A DNA stretch of 64,000 nucleotides from an uncultured Kordia sp. Lineage in GTDB: Bacteria > Bacteroidota > Bacteroidia > Flavobacteriales > Flavobacteriaceae. The notes beneath the pieces were generated by a model. The model saw nothing but the letters and a program-made list of their open reading frames with translations. It did no database searches and was not told the origin of the DNA. The stretch is from the NCBI RefSeq assembly GCF_947496985.1, contig NZ_CANMEZ010000011.1:103927-167926 (forward strand), in the 5' to 3' direction. The first letter of the stretch is position 1; every line of letters begins with the position of its first letter. Below are positions 51,021 to 60,433 of the stretch, one piece after another. Both the position numbers and the translations under genes were made by a program.

Positions 51021-51765
51021 GTGTTATAAATGTTTCTGCAGGATATGTTACCGCGGTTAAATATAATGCTTTTCCAGGTACAGAAGTTCCTGCTTTGTTT
51101 CGATTTCTCGATTCTATAATTTGTTTAAATTCTTCTATTGATAATTTTCCCAATCCAACTTCTAATAGTGTTCCTACTATTGCACGCACCATATTTCTAA
51201 GAAAACGATCTGCACGAATGGTAAATACCAACAATTCATTTCGTGTTTCCCAAAATGCTTTTTCAATTTTACAGATATATGTTTTTACATCTGTATGGGT
51301 TTTTGAAAAACATTTAAAATCCTCATAGTTAAACAATTCTTTGGCAGCTTCATTCATTAAATCAATATTTAATTCTTTGTAAACTAAATGTGCTGACTGA
51401 TTATGAAACGGACTTTTTTCAGTTACAATTAAATATTCATATGTTCTTCCTGTTGCGTCAAATCGTGCATGCGCGTCATCTTTTACAGCATAAATATGTT
51501 GAATAGCAATATCTTTTGGTAAAAATGAATTGAGTTTAAACCTTAATTCCGTTGTATCTATTGCTCTTTCTATATCAAAGTGTGCAAACATTTGCTTTGC
51601 ATGTACACCAGCATCTGTTCTTCCTGCTCCTAAAATTGAAATTTCTTTTCGCACTAATGTTGATAAGGATTTTTCGAGAACTTCTTGTACTGAGATAGCA
51701 TTTGGCTGATTTTGCCAGCCATGATATTTTTCGCCATTATAAGAAAGTTCTATGAAGTATCTCAA
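51013..51765 (-). CDS. truA: tRNA pseudouridine(38-40) synthase
   Basis: A 250-residue enzyme. Diagnostic [11 protein letters not shown] near 47-57 carries the catalytic Asp, [12 protein letters not shown] near 105-116, the end [13 protein letters not shown] stretch ([20 protein letters not shown]) and LEVGLGK. Converts U38-40 in the anticodon arm of tRNAs to pseudouridine. Cotranscribed with the ABC exporter, eight bases overlapping. A - strand -7 element TATCTTTG lies at 51797-51804. Confidence 0.96.
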   Translation of the reverse strand: MRYFIELSYNGEKYHGWQNQPNAISVQEVLEKSLSTLVRKEISILGAGRTDAGVHAKQMFAHFDIERAIDTTELRFKLNSFLPKDIAIQHIYAVKDDAHARFDATGRTYEYLIVTEKSPFHNQSAHLVYKELNIDLMNEAAKELFNYEDFKCFSKTHTDVKTYICKIEKAFWETRNELLVFTIRADRFLRNMVRAIVGTLLEVGLGKLSIEEFKQIIESRNRNKAGTSVPGKALYLTAVTYPAETFITHG

Positions 51766-51796
51766 GGTAATATTTGCTACTTTTGTTACAGACTCA

Positions 51797-51804
51797 CAAA
51801 GATA
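51797..51804 (-). promoter_or_regulatory. -7 element of the truA-exporter unit
   Basis: TATCTTTG (TAnnTTTG) on the - strand, 32 bases before the truA start. Confidence 0.4.
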
Positions 51805-51868
51805 AGTTTTAATTCATTATTTTACTTGAATTCATACTTTTTTAGCAAAGTTTTAAGGAAGCCTTTTT

Positions 51869-52366
51869 ATGAAAAAAATTTTATTGTTATCAGATACACA
51901 TAGTCATATTGATGATCAGATTTTAAAGCATGTAAAGAACGCTGATGAAGTATGGCATGCTGGCGACATTGGCGACTTATCTGTAACAGATACAATTAAA
52001 CAATTGAAACCATTGCGCGGCGTATATGGTAATATTGATAATGACAAAGCTCGTATGGAATTTCCTGAACACAACCGATTTATGTGTGAAGGTGTAGATG
52101 TTTGGATAACACATATAGGCGGTTATCCGAATAAATATAATGTGCGTGTACGCGAAGAAATTCAGCAAAATCCACCGAAACTTTTTATTTGTGGGCATTC
52201 ACACATTTTAAAAGTAATGTTTGATAAAAAATTAGATTTACTTCATATGAATCCTGGCGCTTGTGGAAAACATGGGTTTCATAAGGTTAGAACTATGCTT
52301 CGTTTTGTGATTGATAAAGGCAAAGTCAAAGATTTAGAAATTATAGAGCTTGCCAATAGACATTAG
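51869..52366 (+). CDS. YfcE/MJ0936-type metallophosphoesterase
   Basis: A 165-residue calcineurin-like enzyme: LLSDTHSHID near 5-14, VWHAGDIGDLS near 29-39, VYGNIDNDKAR near 50-60, ITHIGG near 77-82 and CGHSHILKV near 107-115, binding two metals. Likely a phosphodiesterase; substrate unknown. The first residues of the next frame overlap, but I place that gene's start after this stop. Confidence 0.9.
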   Translation: MKKILLLSDTHSHIDDQILKHVKNADEVWHAGDIGDLSVTDTIKQLKPLRGVYGNIDNDKARMEFPEHNRFMCEGVDVWITHIGGYPNKYNVRVREEIQQNPPKLFICGHSHILKVMFDKKLDLLHMNPGACGKHGFHKVRTMLRFVIDKGKVKDLEIIELANRH

Positions 52367-52394
52367 ATCGAAAATTACATTCAAAATAGAATTT

Positions 52395-53591
52395 ATGGAT
52401 TACAATAAAGAATTAATCATTGCTGCCGAAAGTGGCAATTTAGAAACTGTACAAAACTGCATCACTAATGGTGCTGATGTAAATTTTATGGGTCCTAACT
52501 CCAGCGCTTTGCATTGTGCAGCATTTAATGGGCATAATGAAATTGTAAAAGTTTTACTAGAGAATGATGCCAATGTAAATGTAACTGACAACCAAGAATT
52601 CTATCCTCTACAATTAGCCGTTTCAAAAGAAAACTTAACTGTTTGCAAAACACTCATTGAACATGGTGCTGATGTTTTGGTAAAAACAGATAAGCAAGGA
52701 ACTTTATTACATTTAGCTGCAGCTATAGATTTCAATTATATTTTCAAAATAGAGGAAATCAAAGAAATTGATTTAGAAGCGAAAGATATTTACGGGCAAA
52801 CACCTTTAAACGTTGCTGCTTCATCTGGAAGTTATTCCATGATTGGGGATTTACTTAGAATGAAAGCCGATATAAATACAAGTGACAACTATGGCGCTTC
52901 TCCACTATTGAATAGTATTATGCATATGGATAATACAAAAGTTAGAGAATGGGAAAGTATTGGCGAAAATGATGGTGTACCAGTGAAATATAAAATCACA
53001 AATGGTTGGATGCAATACATAAAACCGTACACTGGAAATGTAAATGATTCAAGCACGGATATAGAAATGTGGGAACAAGATGAAATTAGTGAATATGCTT
53101 GGACGCCAGACGGACTTAAAAAGTATGTAAATGCAGAAAGATGTATTAGCCTTTACACGAATAGAAGTAATTTAGATAGAAACCATGTAGATAATGCTGG
53201 AAATTCGGCAGTATTGCATGCATGTTCTTTAGGAGAACCAGAAATTATTGAAGATTTATTCTCAAATAAGTTTCCATTTGATATCAAAAATGAACAAGGC
53301 ATTCATTGTTTGCATTATTTAGCAAGAAGTAAACGCTTAGATGGACTAAAATCTTATTTTAAAATTAACAAAGATGCCGATCCAAATGTTGTTGATAATA
53401 ACGGTTGGACACCTGCTCATTATTTAGCAGATCAAGGTGGACATCCAGATATGGCAAAGATTCTTGTAGAAAAAGGTCTGGATATCAATATTGGAAGTAC
53501 AAAAGTTTTTGCTAGTTTTGACAAAAACACTAAAGCATCTGATGTAGCAAAACATTGGAACGATGCTGAAATGGTTCGTTTATTAAGTTAA
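52395..53591 (+). CDS. ankyrin-repeat protein
   Basis: A 398-residue protein started at the ATG at 52395 (28 bases after the phosphoesterase stop) instead of 52350, since the extra residues do not belong to the repeat fold. It carries at least seven ankyrin units in two blocks: LIIAAESGNLETVQNCITNG, LHCAAFNGHNEIVKVLLEND, LQLAVSKENLTVCKTLIEHG, LNVAASSGSYSMIGDLLRMK (N-terminal block to about 175), a non-repeat segment (175-275; WMQYIKPYTG, EYAWTPDGLKKYVNAERC), then VLHACSLGEPEIIEDLFSNK and PAHYLADQGGHPDMAKILVE. Cytoplasmic. Partner unknown. Confidence 0.85.
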   Translation: MDYNKELIIAAESGNLETVQNCITNGADVNFMGPNSSALHCAAFNGHNEIVKVLLENDANVNVTDNQEFYPLQLAVSKENLTVCKTLIEHGADVLVKTDKQGTLLHLAAAIDFNYIFKIEEIKEIDLEAKDIYGQTPLNVAASSGSYSMIGDLLRMKADINTSDNYGASPLLNSIMHMDNTKVREWESIGENDGVPVKYKITNGWMQYIKPYTGNVNDSSTDIEMWEQDEISEYAWTPDGLKKYVNAERCISLYTNRSNLDRNHVDNAGNSAVLHACSLGEPEIIEDLFSNKFPFDIKNEQGIHCLHYLARSKRLDGLKSYFKINKDADPNVVDNNGWTPAHYLADQGGHPDMAKILVEKGLDINIGSTKVFASFDKNTKASDVAKHWNDAEMVRLLS

Positions 53592-53608
53592 ATTCAATAT
53601 AAAAATAA

Positions 53609-53641
53609 CAAGCCTCAACATAGTGTTGAGGCTTATCATTT
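53609..53641 (+). terminator. terminator after ankyrin-repeat gene
   Basis: AAGCCTCAACA / TGTTGAGGCTT hairpin with T-rich end. Confidence 0.8.
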
Positions 53642-53661
53642 TATTTACAATAGATAGATTT

Positions 53662-54516
53662 TTAACTTAATCCACTTAAAATAGCATTTGCATAGTCCTC
53701 TGGATTGTTTCCACATTTTTCAATATCATCATACAACCAGATAAATCCACCTGTAATATTATCTTTTTTCCACTTTATGAATTGACTATTTATTTGCTTT
53801 GGATCCATTCCTTGTGTGCAACCATCTCCATTTTTACACCACAACCCTGGATCTATAAACCCTGCTGCATCAAAATCTTTCCCCATAGCCAATTGTAAAG
53901 GTTGAATCCAAAGTTGCTTAACGTTTCCTATATTGTACGAACCTCCTGCATAACATTGCAAATTGAATCCAGTAACTAAACCTGGGTTGGTTTTTTCTAA
54001 TGATACTAAACAATTAATCCAAAACTGTTGATTTGAATATGGACAGAATGTAATTTCCTTATATCCTATATTTGCTAGCATACGACTGAATCTTGTAATT
54101 GTATTGATATTATAGTTTCCTTCATCATCATAATCAATTCCATCAATAGCAGGAATTTCGTGAAGTAATGTCTCAAAATTTCTGTATAAAATACTCGAAG
54201 AATCATCACCTTGTGTATTTAGTAATGTCATGATGTGATAAAAATCATTTGTTTCCCAACCTCCTATAGAGAAAAGTATTCTATTAACACTTCTGCCTTT
54301 CTTTACTTCTTCTAATTCTACTCCCCAAGATGAGTCGCCCACATATGATCCGTTCGTTATGATAAGTTTATCATTATAGGCAATATCTCCATTTGGACGT
54401 ACGTGAAGCGCCCAACATACTACTGTTGTAAATCCTGATTCTTTAATTGTTGGTAATGCAGAGTTCTCACTTGGATAGAAAGGTCCACCTCCATAAATTG
54501 ATGCTGTAAGTTCCAT
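53662..54516 (-). CDS. GH18-like glycosidase-fold protein
   Basis: A 284-residue (beta/alpha)8-type protein. IDGIDYDDEGNYNI near 138-151 fits the chitinase/ENGase motif DGxDxDxE with the catalytic Glu, and NRILFSIGGWETNDF near 89-103 fits the SxGG motif; GGFIWLYDDIEKCG near 254-267 is the closing barrel strand. No signal peptide is visible, which is unusual for a chitinase. The two downstream Cys pairs (LQCYAGG, LWCKNGDGC) hint at secretion or disulfides. Activity probable, substrate unknown. Confidence 0.75.
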   Translation of the reverse strand: MELTASIYGGGPFYPSENSALPTIKESGFTTVVCWALHVRPNGDIAYNDKLIITNGSYVGDSSWGVELEEVKKGRSVNRILFSIGGWETNDFYHIMTLLNTQGDDSSSILYRNFETLLHEIPAIDGIDYDDEGNYNINTITRFSRMLANIGYKEITFCPYSNQQFWINCLVSLEKTNPGLVTGFNLQCYAGGSYNIGNVKQLWIQPLQLAMGKDFDAAGFIDPGLWCKNGDGCTQGMDPKQINSQFIKWKKDNITGGFIWLYDDIEKCGNNPEDYANAILSGLS

Positions 54517-54656
54517 AATTAATGTTGTATAGATTGTTTTTTCGTAAACTTACGATTGAATTACCTCACATTTAAACGTAATTTTCTTGATTTTAAAATT
54601 CACGTATTTACACTTGGTTCTATCTTAAACTATTAATTATTAATAAATTACATAAA

Positions 54657-54690
54657 AAAAACTCCAAAGTTTTCACTTTGGAGTTTTTCA
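54657..54690 (-). terminator. terminator of the DUF4293 gene
   Basis: AAAACTCCAAAGT / ACTTTGGAGTTTT hairpin located between the - strand DUF4293 and GH18-like genes, T-rich on the - strand. Confidence 0.75.
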
Positions 54691-54717
54691 CGCACTAATA
54701 TTACTAAGATGTTAGGG

Positions 54718-55128
54718 TTATCGTAATCGATCTACAGATTTTACAAGATCTTCATCCTTTTTAATTGCTCGATTTGCGAGCACTAATAAAACGATAGAAA
54801 TAATAGGTAGAATGATCCCAATACCTTTCTCTGAGACTTCCATCTCTCCAGATAAATTTAGCATTCGATATACAAATACTCCTAATAAAATAAGGTTAAA
54901 TATGTTGTTGAAACGATTCAACACAAATTGTAATTTTCTATTTTTAAACATAAAGATAGTGATCAACGCTAATACAGCCGAAGCCATAAACAAACCTAGA
55001 AACAAAGGATCGTCTTTTGCAAACACAATAGTTTTGTTTGCCATCGTATACAAACTAAACAAAAATGTTAGTCCTCCACTAATTGCGGCGACTAATAGCA
55101 TGTAAAGAGTTTGTATTCTTTGGATCAT
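54718..55128 (-). CDS. DUF4293-type four-helix membrane protein
   Basis: A 136-residue protein from the ATG at 55128 (MIQRIQTLYMLLVAAISGGL, the family's usual N-terminus; the longer frame adds unrelated residues). Four membrane helices follow (FLGLFMASAVLALITIFMF, NRFNNIFNLILLGVFVYRML, IGIILPIISIVLLVLANRAI) and a charged tail KKDEDLVKSVDRLR. Function unknown. It is divergent from rho, a conserved pairing in flavobacteria. Confidence 0.85.
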   Translation of the reverse strand: MIQRIQTLYMLLVAAISGGLTFLFSLYTMANKTIVFAKDDPLFLGLFMASAVLALITIFMFKNRKLQFVLNRFNNIFNLILLGVFVYRMLNLSGEMEVSEKGIGIILPIISIVLLVLANRAIKKDEDLVKSVDRLR

Positions 55129-55309
55129 ATCTTGTAATTGGATCACAAAAATAATAGTTCTTTTCATAAAATACTATTTTGTTTATTAAAATAAATTTGT
55201 ATTATTGCATAGACAATTCATAATCTATTGTTACTAATAGATTTACACACTTCATACGAGTATTTTATCACTCATTTTTTTCAAACTATAATTCATTACA
55301 GTCACATAA

Positions 55310-57034
55310 ATGTTAGAAATTTCAGAATTAAAGAGCAAAAAGCTCCCCGAATTACAGGAGATCGCAAAGACTTTATCTGTTCCAAAATACAGATCTTTAA
55401 AAAAATTAGATTTAATTTATAAGATATTAGACCTTCAAGCTAGCAATCCTGAATCGGTAGCACCAATTACAAAATCTGAACCTAAAGCTGCTGAAAGTTC
55501 AGCTCCAAAACAACGAAAGCGAATCAAAAGAGAGCCTAACCAGCGAACTGAAAAAAAGCCTTCTACGCCAAAAGCTGCAGCTCCTAAGCAAAACAAACCA
55601 GAGACTAAAGCTCCTGAAAAGTCTACTCCATCACAACCAGCTGCTAAACAGAACAAACCTGTTCATAAACAATCTGACAAAAATCAAAAGAATACAGTGC
55701 AACATCCTAAAAAGGATGATACAAAAAAAGCTGAAAATGATCAGTCAGACAATAGTAATAATAATACTAGCAACAACAATAACAAGAGCAACAAACAACA
55801 GAATAACAATCATAAACACAACAAGAAAGATCACTCTAAACACAATAAGAAAGATCATTCCAACAAAAATAATGGAAATAAAGACCAGCGTAATCGCTAT
55901 CGTGAGCCTGATTTTGAGTTTGATGGAATTATAGAAAGTGAAGGTGTTTTAGACATCATGCAAGATGGATATGGCTTCTTAAGATCTTCAGATTATAATT
56001 ATTTATCATCTCCTGATGATATTTACGTATCGCAATCACAAATTCGTTTGTTCGGATTAAAAACTGGAGATACTGTTTTAGGAATCGTAAGACCTCCAAA
56101 AGAAGGCGAAAAATACTTTCCTTTAATTAAAGTTAGTAAAATTAACGGTCTAGATCCTCAAGTAGTGAGAGATCGCGTTGCTTTTGAGCATTTAACTCCT
56201 CTATTCCCAGATGAGAAATTTAACTTAGCAGAGCGTCAAAGTACAATTTCTACACGTATTATGGATTTGTTTTCTCCTATCGGGAAAGGACAAAGAGGAA
56301 TGATTGTTTCGCAGCCAAAAACTGGTAAGACGATGTTATTGAAAGATGTTGCCAATGCAATTGCTGCAAATCATCCTGAAGTATATCAAATCATTTTACT
56401 AATTGATGAACGCCCAGAAGAAGTTACTGACATGCAGCGTAATGTTAAAGGTGAAGTAATTGCCTCTACTTTTGACAAAGAAGCTACTGATCATGTAAAA
56501 GTTGCTAATATTGTATTAGAAAAAGCAAAGCGTTTGGTTGAATGCGGCCATGATGTGGTAATTTTATTAGATTCTATTACTAGACTTGCCAGAGCATACA
56601 ATACTGTACAACCTGCTTCTGGTAAAATACTAAGTGGTGGTGTTGATGCAAATGCACTTCACAAACCAAAACGTTTCTTTGGAGCTGCCAGAAATATCGA
56701 AGGTGGTGGATCATTATCAATTATTGCAACTGCATTAACAGAGACTGGATCTAAGATGGATGAAGTAATTTTTGAAGAATTTAAAGGGACCGGTAATATG
56801 GAACTTCAATTGGATCGCAAGATTTCTAATAGAAGAATCTTCCCTGCTATTGACCTTACCTCTTCAAGTACACGTAGAGACGATTTACTACTTGACGAGA
56901 AAACGATTCAACGTATGTGGGTAATGCGTAAGTACCTTGCAGACATGAATCCTGTAGAAGCTATGGAATTCATTAATCAACGTATTAAACAAACTAGAAA
57001 TAATGAAGAATTCTTACTTTCTATGAATGCATAG
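55310..57034 (+). CDS. rho: transcription termination factor Rho with long N-terminal insertion
   Basis: A 574-residue hexameric RNA helicase. Rho_N SAP-like part at 1-45 ([17 protein letters not shown]), then a disordered Lys/Asn/Pro/Gln-rich insertion at about 50-195 typical of Bacteroidota, RNA-binding CSP domain ([20 protein letters not shown]) and the RecA-like motor with [20 protein letters not shown] (Walker A PKTGKT), [15 protein letters not shown], the Q-loop [10 protein letters not shown] and [15 protein letters not shown]. About 155 residues longer than E. coli Rho because of the insertion. A terminator follows. Confidence 0.96.
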   Translation: MLEISELKSKKLPELQEIAKTLSVPKYRSLKKLDLIYKILDLQASNPESVAPITKSEPKAAESSAPKQRKRIKREPNQRTEKKPSTPKAAAPKQNKPETKAPEKSTPSQPAAKQNKPVHKQSDKNQKNTVQHPKKDDTKKAENDQSDNSNNNTSNNNNKSNKQQNNNHKHNKKDHSKHNKKDHSNKNNGNKDQRNRYREPDFEFDGIIESEGVLDIMQDGYGFLRSSDYNYLSSPDDIYVSQSQIRLFGLKTGDTVLGIVRPPKEGEKYFPLIKVSKINGLDPQVVRDRVAFEHLTPLFPDEKFNLAERQSTISTRIMDLFSPIGKGQRGMIVSQPKTGKTMLLKDVANAIAANHPEVYQIILLIDERPEEVTDMQRNVKGEVIASTFDKEATDHVKVANIVLEKAKRLVECGHDVVILLDSITRLARAYNTVQPASGKILSGGVDANALHKPKRFFGAARNIEGGGSLSIIATALTETGSKMDEVIFEEFKGTGNMELQLDRKISNRRIFPAIDLTSSSTRRDDLLLDEKTIQRMWVMRKYLADMNPVEAMEFINQRIKQTRNNEEFLLSMNA

Positions 57035-57065
57035 AAGTAAAAACTAAGTGAATTATATACACTTA

Positions 57066-57103
57066 AAAAGCTGCTTACGAGTAAAATTGTAAGCAGCTTT
57101 TTA
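57066..57103 (+). terminator. terminator after rho
   Basis: AAAAGCTGCTTAC / GTAAGCAGCTTTTT hairpin with strong T-tract. Confidence 0.85.
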
Positions 57104-57133
57104 TTTTAGGTTTTTTAGGTAAAATGTAAGCAT

Positions 57134-57160
57134 AAAAAAAACTCCAACTGAGTTGGAGTC
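57134..57160 (-). terminator. terminator of rpsT
   Basis: AACTCCAACT / AGTTGGAGT hairpin with T's on the - strand, 30 bases after the rpsT stop. Confidence 0.75.
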
Positions 57161-57190
57161 ATTGTATATCTTAATAAACGTATTATCTTA

Positions 57191-57442
57191 TTATAATGCG
57201 CTTACGTGCTTAGCAAGTTTCGATTTTAAGTTTGCTGCTTTATTATTATGAATAATATTACGCTTAGCTAACTTATCAATCATAGAAGCTACACTAGAAA
57301 ATAAAGTTTCAGCTTCTTTTTTATCAGTAACGCTTCTTAATTTCTTAATTGCATTACGAGTAGTCTTATGCTGATATCTATTTCTTAGACGCTTAGTTTC
57401 GTTGCTTCTAATTCTTTTTAATGCTGACTTGTGATTTGCCAT
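57191..57442 (-). CDS. rpsT: 30S ribosomal protein S20
   Basis: An 83-residue basic protein: [20 protein letters not shown] at the start, [20 protein letters not shown] in the middle and [11 protein letters not shown] at the end match S20, which binds 16S rRNA helix 44 region early in 30S assembly. Single gene with own terminator, next to two tRNA-Glu genes. Confidence 0.97.
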   Translation of the reverse strand: MANHKSALKRIRSNETKRLRNRYQHKTTRNAIKKLRSVTDKKEAETLFSSVASMIDKLAKRNIIHNNKAANLKSKLAKHVSAL

Positions 57443-57480
57443 CTCTCTTTTTAATTATCTTTTTTAAACATTATGTTTAG

Positions 57481-57552
57481 TAGCCCGTAGGGGATTCGAA
57501 CCCCTGTTACCAGGATGAAAACCTGGCGTCCTAACCCCTAGACGAACGGGCC
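57481..57552 (-). tRNA. tRNA-Glu (anticodon TTC), copy 1
   Basis: On the - strand: acceptor GGCCCGT with ACGGGCT (one G-T pair), anticodon stem CCAGG/CCTGG around TTTTCAT giving TTC, T-arm AGGGG-TTCGAAT-CCCCT, discriminator A, no CCA encoded. 72 bases and identical to copy 2. Confidence 0.95.
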
Positions 57553-57625
57553 ATCATTTTTCAATGAGGATGCAAATTTAATTTAATAATTAATATTTGC
57601 AAATAAACTGACAGAAAAAATTTAG

Positions 57626-57697
57626 TAGCCCGTAGGGGATTCGAACCCCTGTTACCAGGATGAAAACCTGGCGTCCTAACCCCTAGACGAACGGGCC
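57626..57697 (-). tRNA. tRNA-Glu (anticodon TTC), copy 2
   Basis: Identical in sequence to the copy at 57481 over all 72 bases, 73 bases away. It is first in transcription order and the two are probably co-transcribed as one precursor. Confidence 0.95.
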
Positions 57698-57775
57698 ATT
57701 ATTTCTGTTAGCGGATGCAAAAATACAACTATTTTTATATGCTCCAACTATTTTTAAAAGTTTTTTTCTTTTTTT

Positions 57776-59254
57776 TTAATATGCCTTCGCAAATAAAACT
57801 CTTTTAGTTGAATTCTGACCCGAATATACACATTTTCCTTCTTCTTCCAAAGCATCTAACGGAATACATCTAATTGTTGCTTTGGTAAGCTCTTTAATCT
57901 TGTTTTCAGTCTCAGCTGTTCCATCCCAATGTGCAGACACGAAACCACCCTTAGTATCAATGACTTGCTTAAATTCTTCGAACGTATCAACGCTTGTAGT
58001 GAACTCCGTTTGATAGTTTTTTGCCTTGCTAAATAATTTTTCTTGAATTGTATCTAAAAGGCTTAAAACAGTTTCTACAGCATCATCTTGCGCCACAGAT
58101 TGTTTTTCAAATGTATCTCTTCTTGCTATTTCTAATGTTCCATTTTCTAAATCTCTTGCACCTAAAGCAATTCGTAACGGAACTCCTTTTAATTCCCATT
58201 CTGCAAATTTAGCTCCTGGACGCAAAGTATCTCTTTTATCAAACTTAACCGATACACCTTTTGCTTTTAACTGAGCTCCTATTTCATTTACTTTCTCAGC
58301 AATAGCGTCAAACTGTTCTTCATTTCTATATATAGGAACAAAAACAACTTGTATTGGTGCCAATTTTGGAGGTAATACAAGTCCGGCATCATCACTATGT
58401 GTCATAATCAAACCACCCATTAATCGTGTTGAAACTCCCCAAGAAGTTGCCCAAACCAATTCCTGTTTTCCTTCTTTCGTTACATATTTTACATCAAAAG
58501 CTTCTGCAAAGTTTTGACCTAAAAAGTGTGATGTTCCTGCTTGTAATGCTTTCCCATCTTGCATTAATGCTTCTATTGTATATGTTTCAAGTGCTCCTGC
58601 AAAACGTTCACTTTCCGTTTTTGAACCTTTTACTACTGGCATTGCCATAAATTCTTCTGCAAACTCAGCATACACTTTTTGCATTAGTTTTGATTCTGTC
58701 ACAGCTTCTTCTTTTGTAGCGTGAGCCGTATGCCCTTCTTGCCATAAAAATTCTGCAGTTCTTAAGAATAAACGTGTACGCATTTCCCAACGAACAACAT
58801 TAGCCCATTGATTGATTAAGATTGGTAAATCTCTATACGATTGAATCCAATTTTTATATGTATTCCAAATAATAGCTTCACTAGTAGGACGAACAATTAG
58901 CTCTTCTTCTAGTTTTGCATTTGGGTCAACCATGAGTTTCCCCTCTTTATCTGGATTTGTTTTTAACCTATAATGTGTTACTACAGCACACTCTTTTGCG
59001 AAGCCTTCTGCATTTTTTTCTTCAGCTTCAAAGAGGCTTTTTGGCACAAATAATGGAAAATAAGCATTTTCATGTCCCGTTTCTTTGAACATTTTGTCTA
59101 ATTGAGCTTGCATTTTTTCCCAAATTGCATACCCATATGGCTTAATTACCATACAACCTCTTACGGCTGAATTTTCAGCTAAATCAGCCTTTACGACCAA
59201 TTCATTATACCATTTTGAGTAATCGTCACTTCGCTTCGTTAATTTCTTGCTCAT
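57776..59254 (-). CDS. proS: prolyl-tRNA synthetase, type 3
   Basis: A 492-residue class II aminoacyl-tRNA synthetase without the editing insertion, the archaeal/eukaryal-like ProS form used by Bacteroidota. Motif 2 region [20 protein letters not shown] near 168-187 (Arg for ATP), [10 protein letters not shown], proline-binding [13 protein letters not shown] near 241-253 and motif 3 [16 protein letters not shown] near 267-282 are all seen; the C-terminal zinc/anticodon part ends with VLFAKAY. Charges tRNA-Pro in the cytoplasm. Next to the tRNA-Glu pair. Confidence 0.96.
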   Translation of the reverse strand: MSKKLTKRSDDYSKWYNELVVKADLAENSAVRGCMVIKPYGYAIWEKMQAQLDKMFKETGHENAYFPLFVPKSLFEAEEKNAEGFAKECAVVTHYRLKTNPDKEGKLMVDPNAKLEEELIVRPTSEAIIWNTYKNWIQSYRDLPILINQWANVVRWEMRTRLFLRTAEFLWQEGHTAHATKEEAVTESKLMQKVYAEFAEEFMAMPVVKGSKTESERFAGALETYTIEALMQDGKALQAGTSHFLGQNFAEAFDVKYVTKEGKQELVWATSWGVSTRLMGGLIMTHSDDAGLVLPPKLAPIQVVFVPIYRNEEQFDAIAEKVNEIGAQLKAKGVSVKFDKRDTLRPGAKFAEWELKGVPLRIALGARDLENGTLEIARRDTFEKQSVAQDDAVETVLSLLDTIQEKLFSKAKNYQTEFTTSVDTFEEFKQVIDTKGGFVSAHWDGTAETENKIKELTKATIRCIPLDALEEEGKCVYSGQNSTKRVLFAKAY

Positions 59255-59354
59255 TCTTAGTAGTTTGGCACAAATATTGTGAATATGTTAAATAAAAAAT
59301 AGTTTCGACAAAACTAACTATTTTTGTACTGTTCAACAATTAATTTTAGGAGAT

Positions 59355-60374
59355 ATGCGAGTTATTTACTATTTACAAAACAACATAAGGGCTATACATA
59401 TTTTAGCTATCACATTTTTAACATTAACATCATGCGGAACCTATCAACAGGCTTACGGTGATGATGATGGAATTTACGGCTCTAATCAAGAACGTAAACA
59501 AACCACAGAAGTTGCCACTACAAATAAAAATGGCGCATATCAAAATTACTTTGAACAAAAATCTCTAGAAGCAGATGATCGCTATGGAGATATTTTTACA
59601 GATGTAGATTCATATTCTAGTCAAGAAAACCTTGACCCAAACACAGATACAGAAGCAGTTGGTTACTCAGAAAGTTATTCTCCTTGGGGAGATACAACTG
59701 ATGATGTAGTCATTAATGTATATACAAGCTCTGCTGGCTTTGGAGGCTGGGGAGTTGGTGGATGGGGCTTTAACCGATGGGGATTCAACCGTTGGGGAAA
59801 CAACTATGGCTATAACTGGGGACTTGGTTTCGGAGGAGCATTTTGGGATCCATTTTGGTCACCTTACCCACCCTATTCAGGATTTTGGAGCCCTGGGTTT
59901 TTCAATCCATATTTTGGTTATGGAGGATTCTATGGATACGGACATCCATATTTTAACAGATTCAGATATGGAAGCCCTTACGGTCGTGGAGGCGTAGCTT
60001 ATAATAGAGGAAGAAGAGGAAACTATTACAGAAGCAATCCAGATTTAGGAAGAGGCAACAACACTTCATATTCAAGAAGAGCAAACAATAGCAGAAGATA
60101 CAGTGCTTCTCGCTCTTCTAGAAGAGCTAATACTCGTGCAACTCGCTCAAATACACGAACTATTAGATCTACTCAAAATACAAGAACAAGAAACAACACT
60201 AGAGTTACTAGAAATAATAATACACGAGTTCGATCAAATACTCGTTCTACCAGAAATACAAGAAATAGTTCTTTTAGAAGCAATCGTTCATCAAGAAGTT
60301 CTTCATTCAGATCATCCGGCGGAGGAAGATCAGGTGGTGGAAGATCTAGTGGAGGACGTGGAGGAAGAGGTTAA
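59355..60374 (+). CDS. low-complexity Arg/Ser/Gly-rich lipoprotein
   Basis: A 339-residue protein. Lipobox-type leader (HILAITFLTLTSC, Cys about 27), acidic part to about 115, then an aromatic/Gly segment (GGWGVGGWGFNRWGFNRWGN, FWDPFWSPYPPYSGFWSPGF) and an Arg/Ser/Asn/Thr-rich tail (190-320) ending in RSGGGRSSGGRGGRG. This looks like an intrinsically disordered, strongly basic tail that could bind polyanions or self-associate outside the cell. A -7-like TATTTTTG is at 59319-59326. Unknown function, common type in flavobacteria. Confidence 0.7.
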   Translation: MRVIYYLQNNIRAIHILAITFLTLTSCGTYQQAYGDDDGIYGSNQERKQTTEVATTNKNGAYQNYFEQKSLEADDRYGDIFTDVDSYSSQENLDPNTDTEAVGYSESYSPWGDTTDDVVINVYTSSAGFGGWGVGGWGFNRWGFNRWGNNYGYNWGLGFGGAFWDPFWSPYPPYSGFWSPGFFNPYFGYGGFYGYGHPYFNRFRYGSPYGRGGVAYNRGRRGNYYRSNPDLGRGNNTSYSRRANNSRRYSASRSSRRANTRATRSNTRTIRSTQNTRTRNNTRVTRNNNTRVRSNTRSTRNTRNSSFRSNRSSRSSSFRSSGGGRSGGGRSSGGRGGRG

Positions 60375-60433
60375 ACCAAACAACACTCCAATTAAAGCAT
60401 CTTTTAAGAAATAGGAATATCAAAAAACAAGTT

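Noticed and set aside
60103..60414. A 103-residue + strand frame inside the Arg/Ser-rich lipoprotein gene
   Set aside because: It is a shifted frame of a low-complexity repeat tract (Leu/Glu from AGA/ACT repeats), so an artefact of composition.
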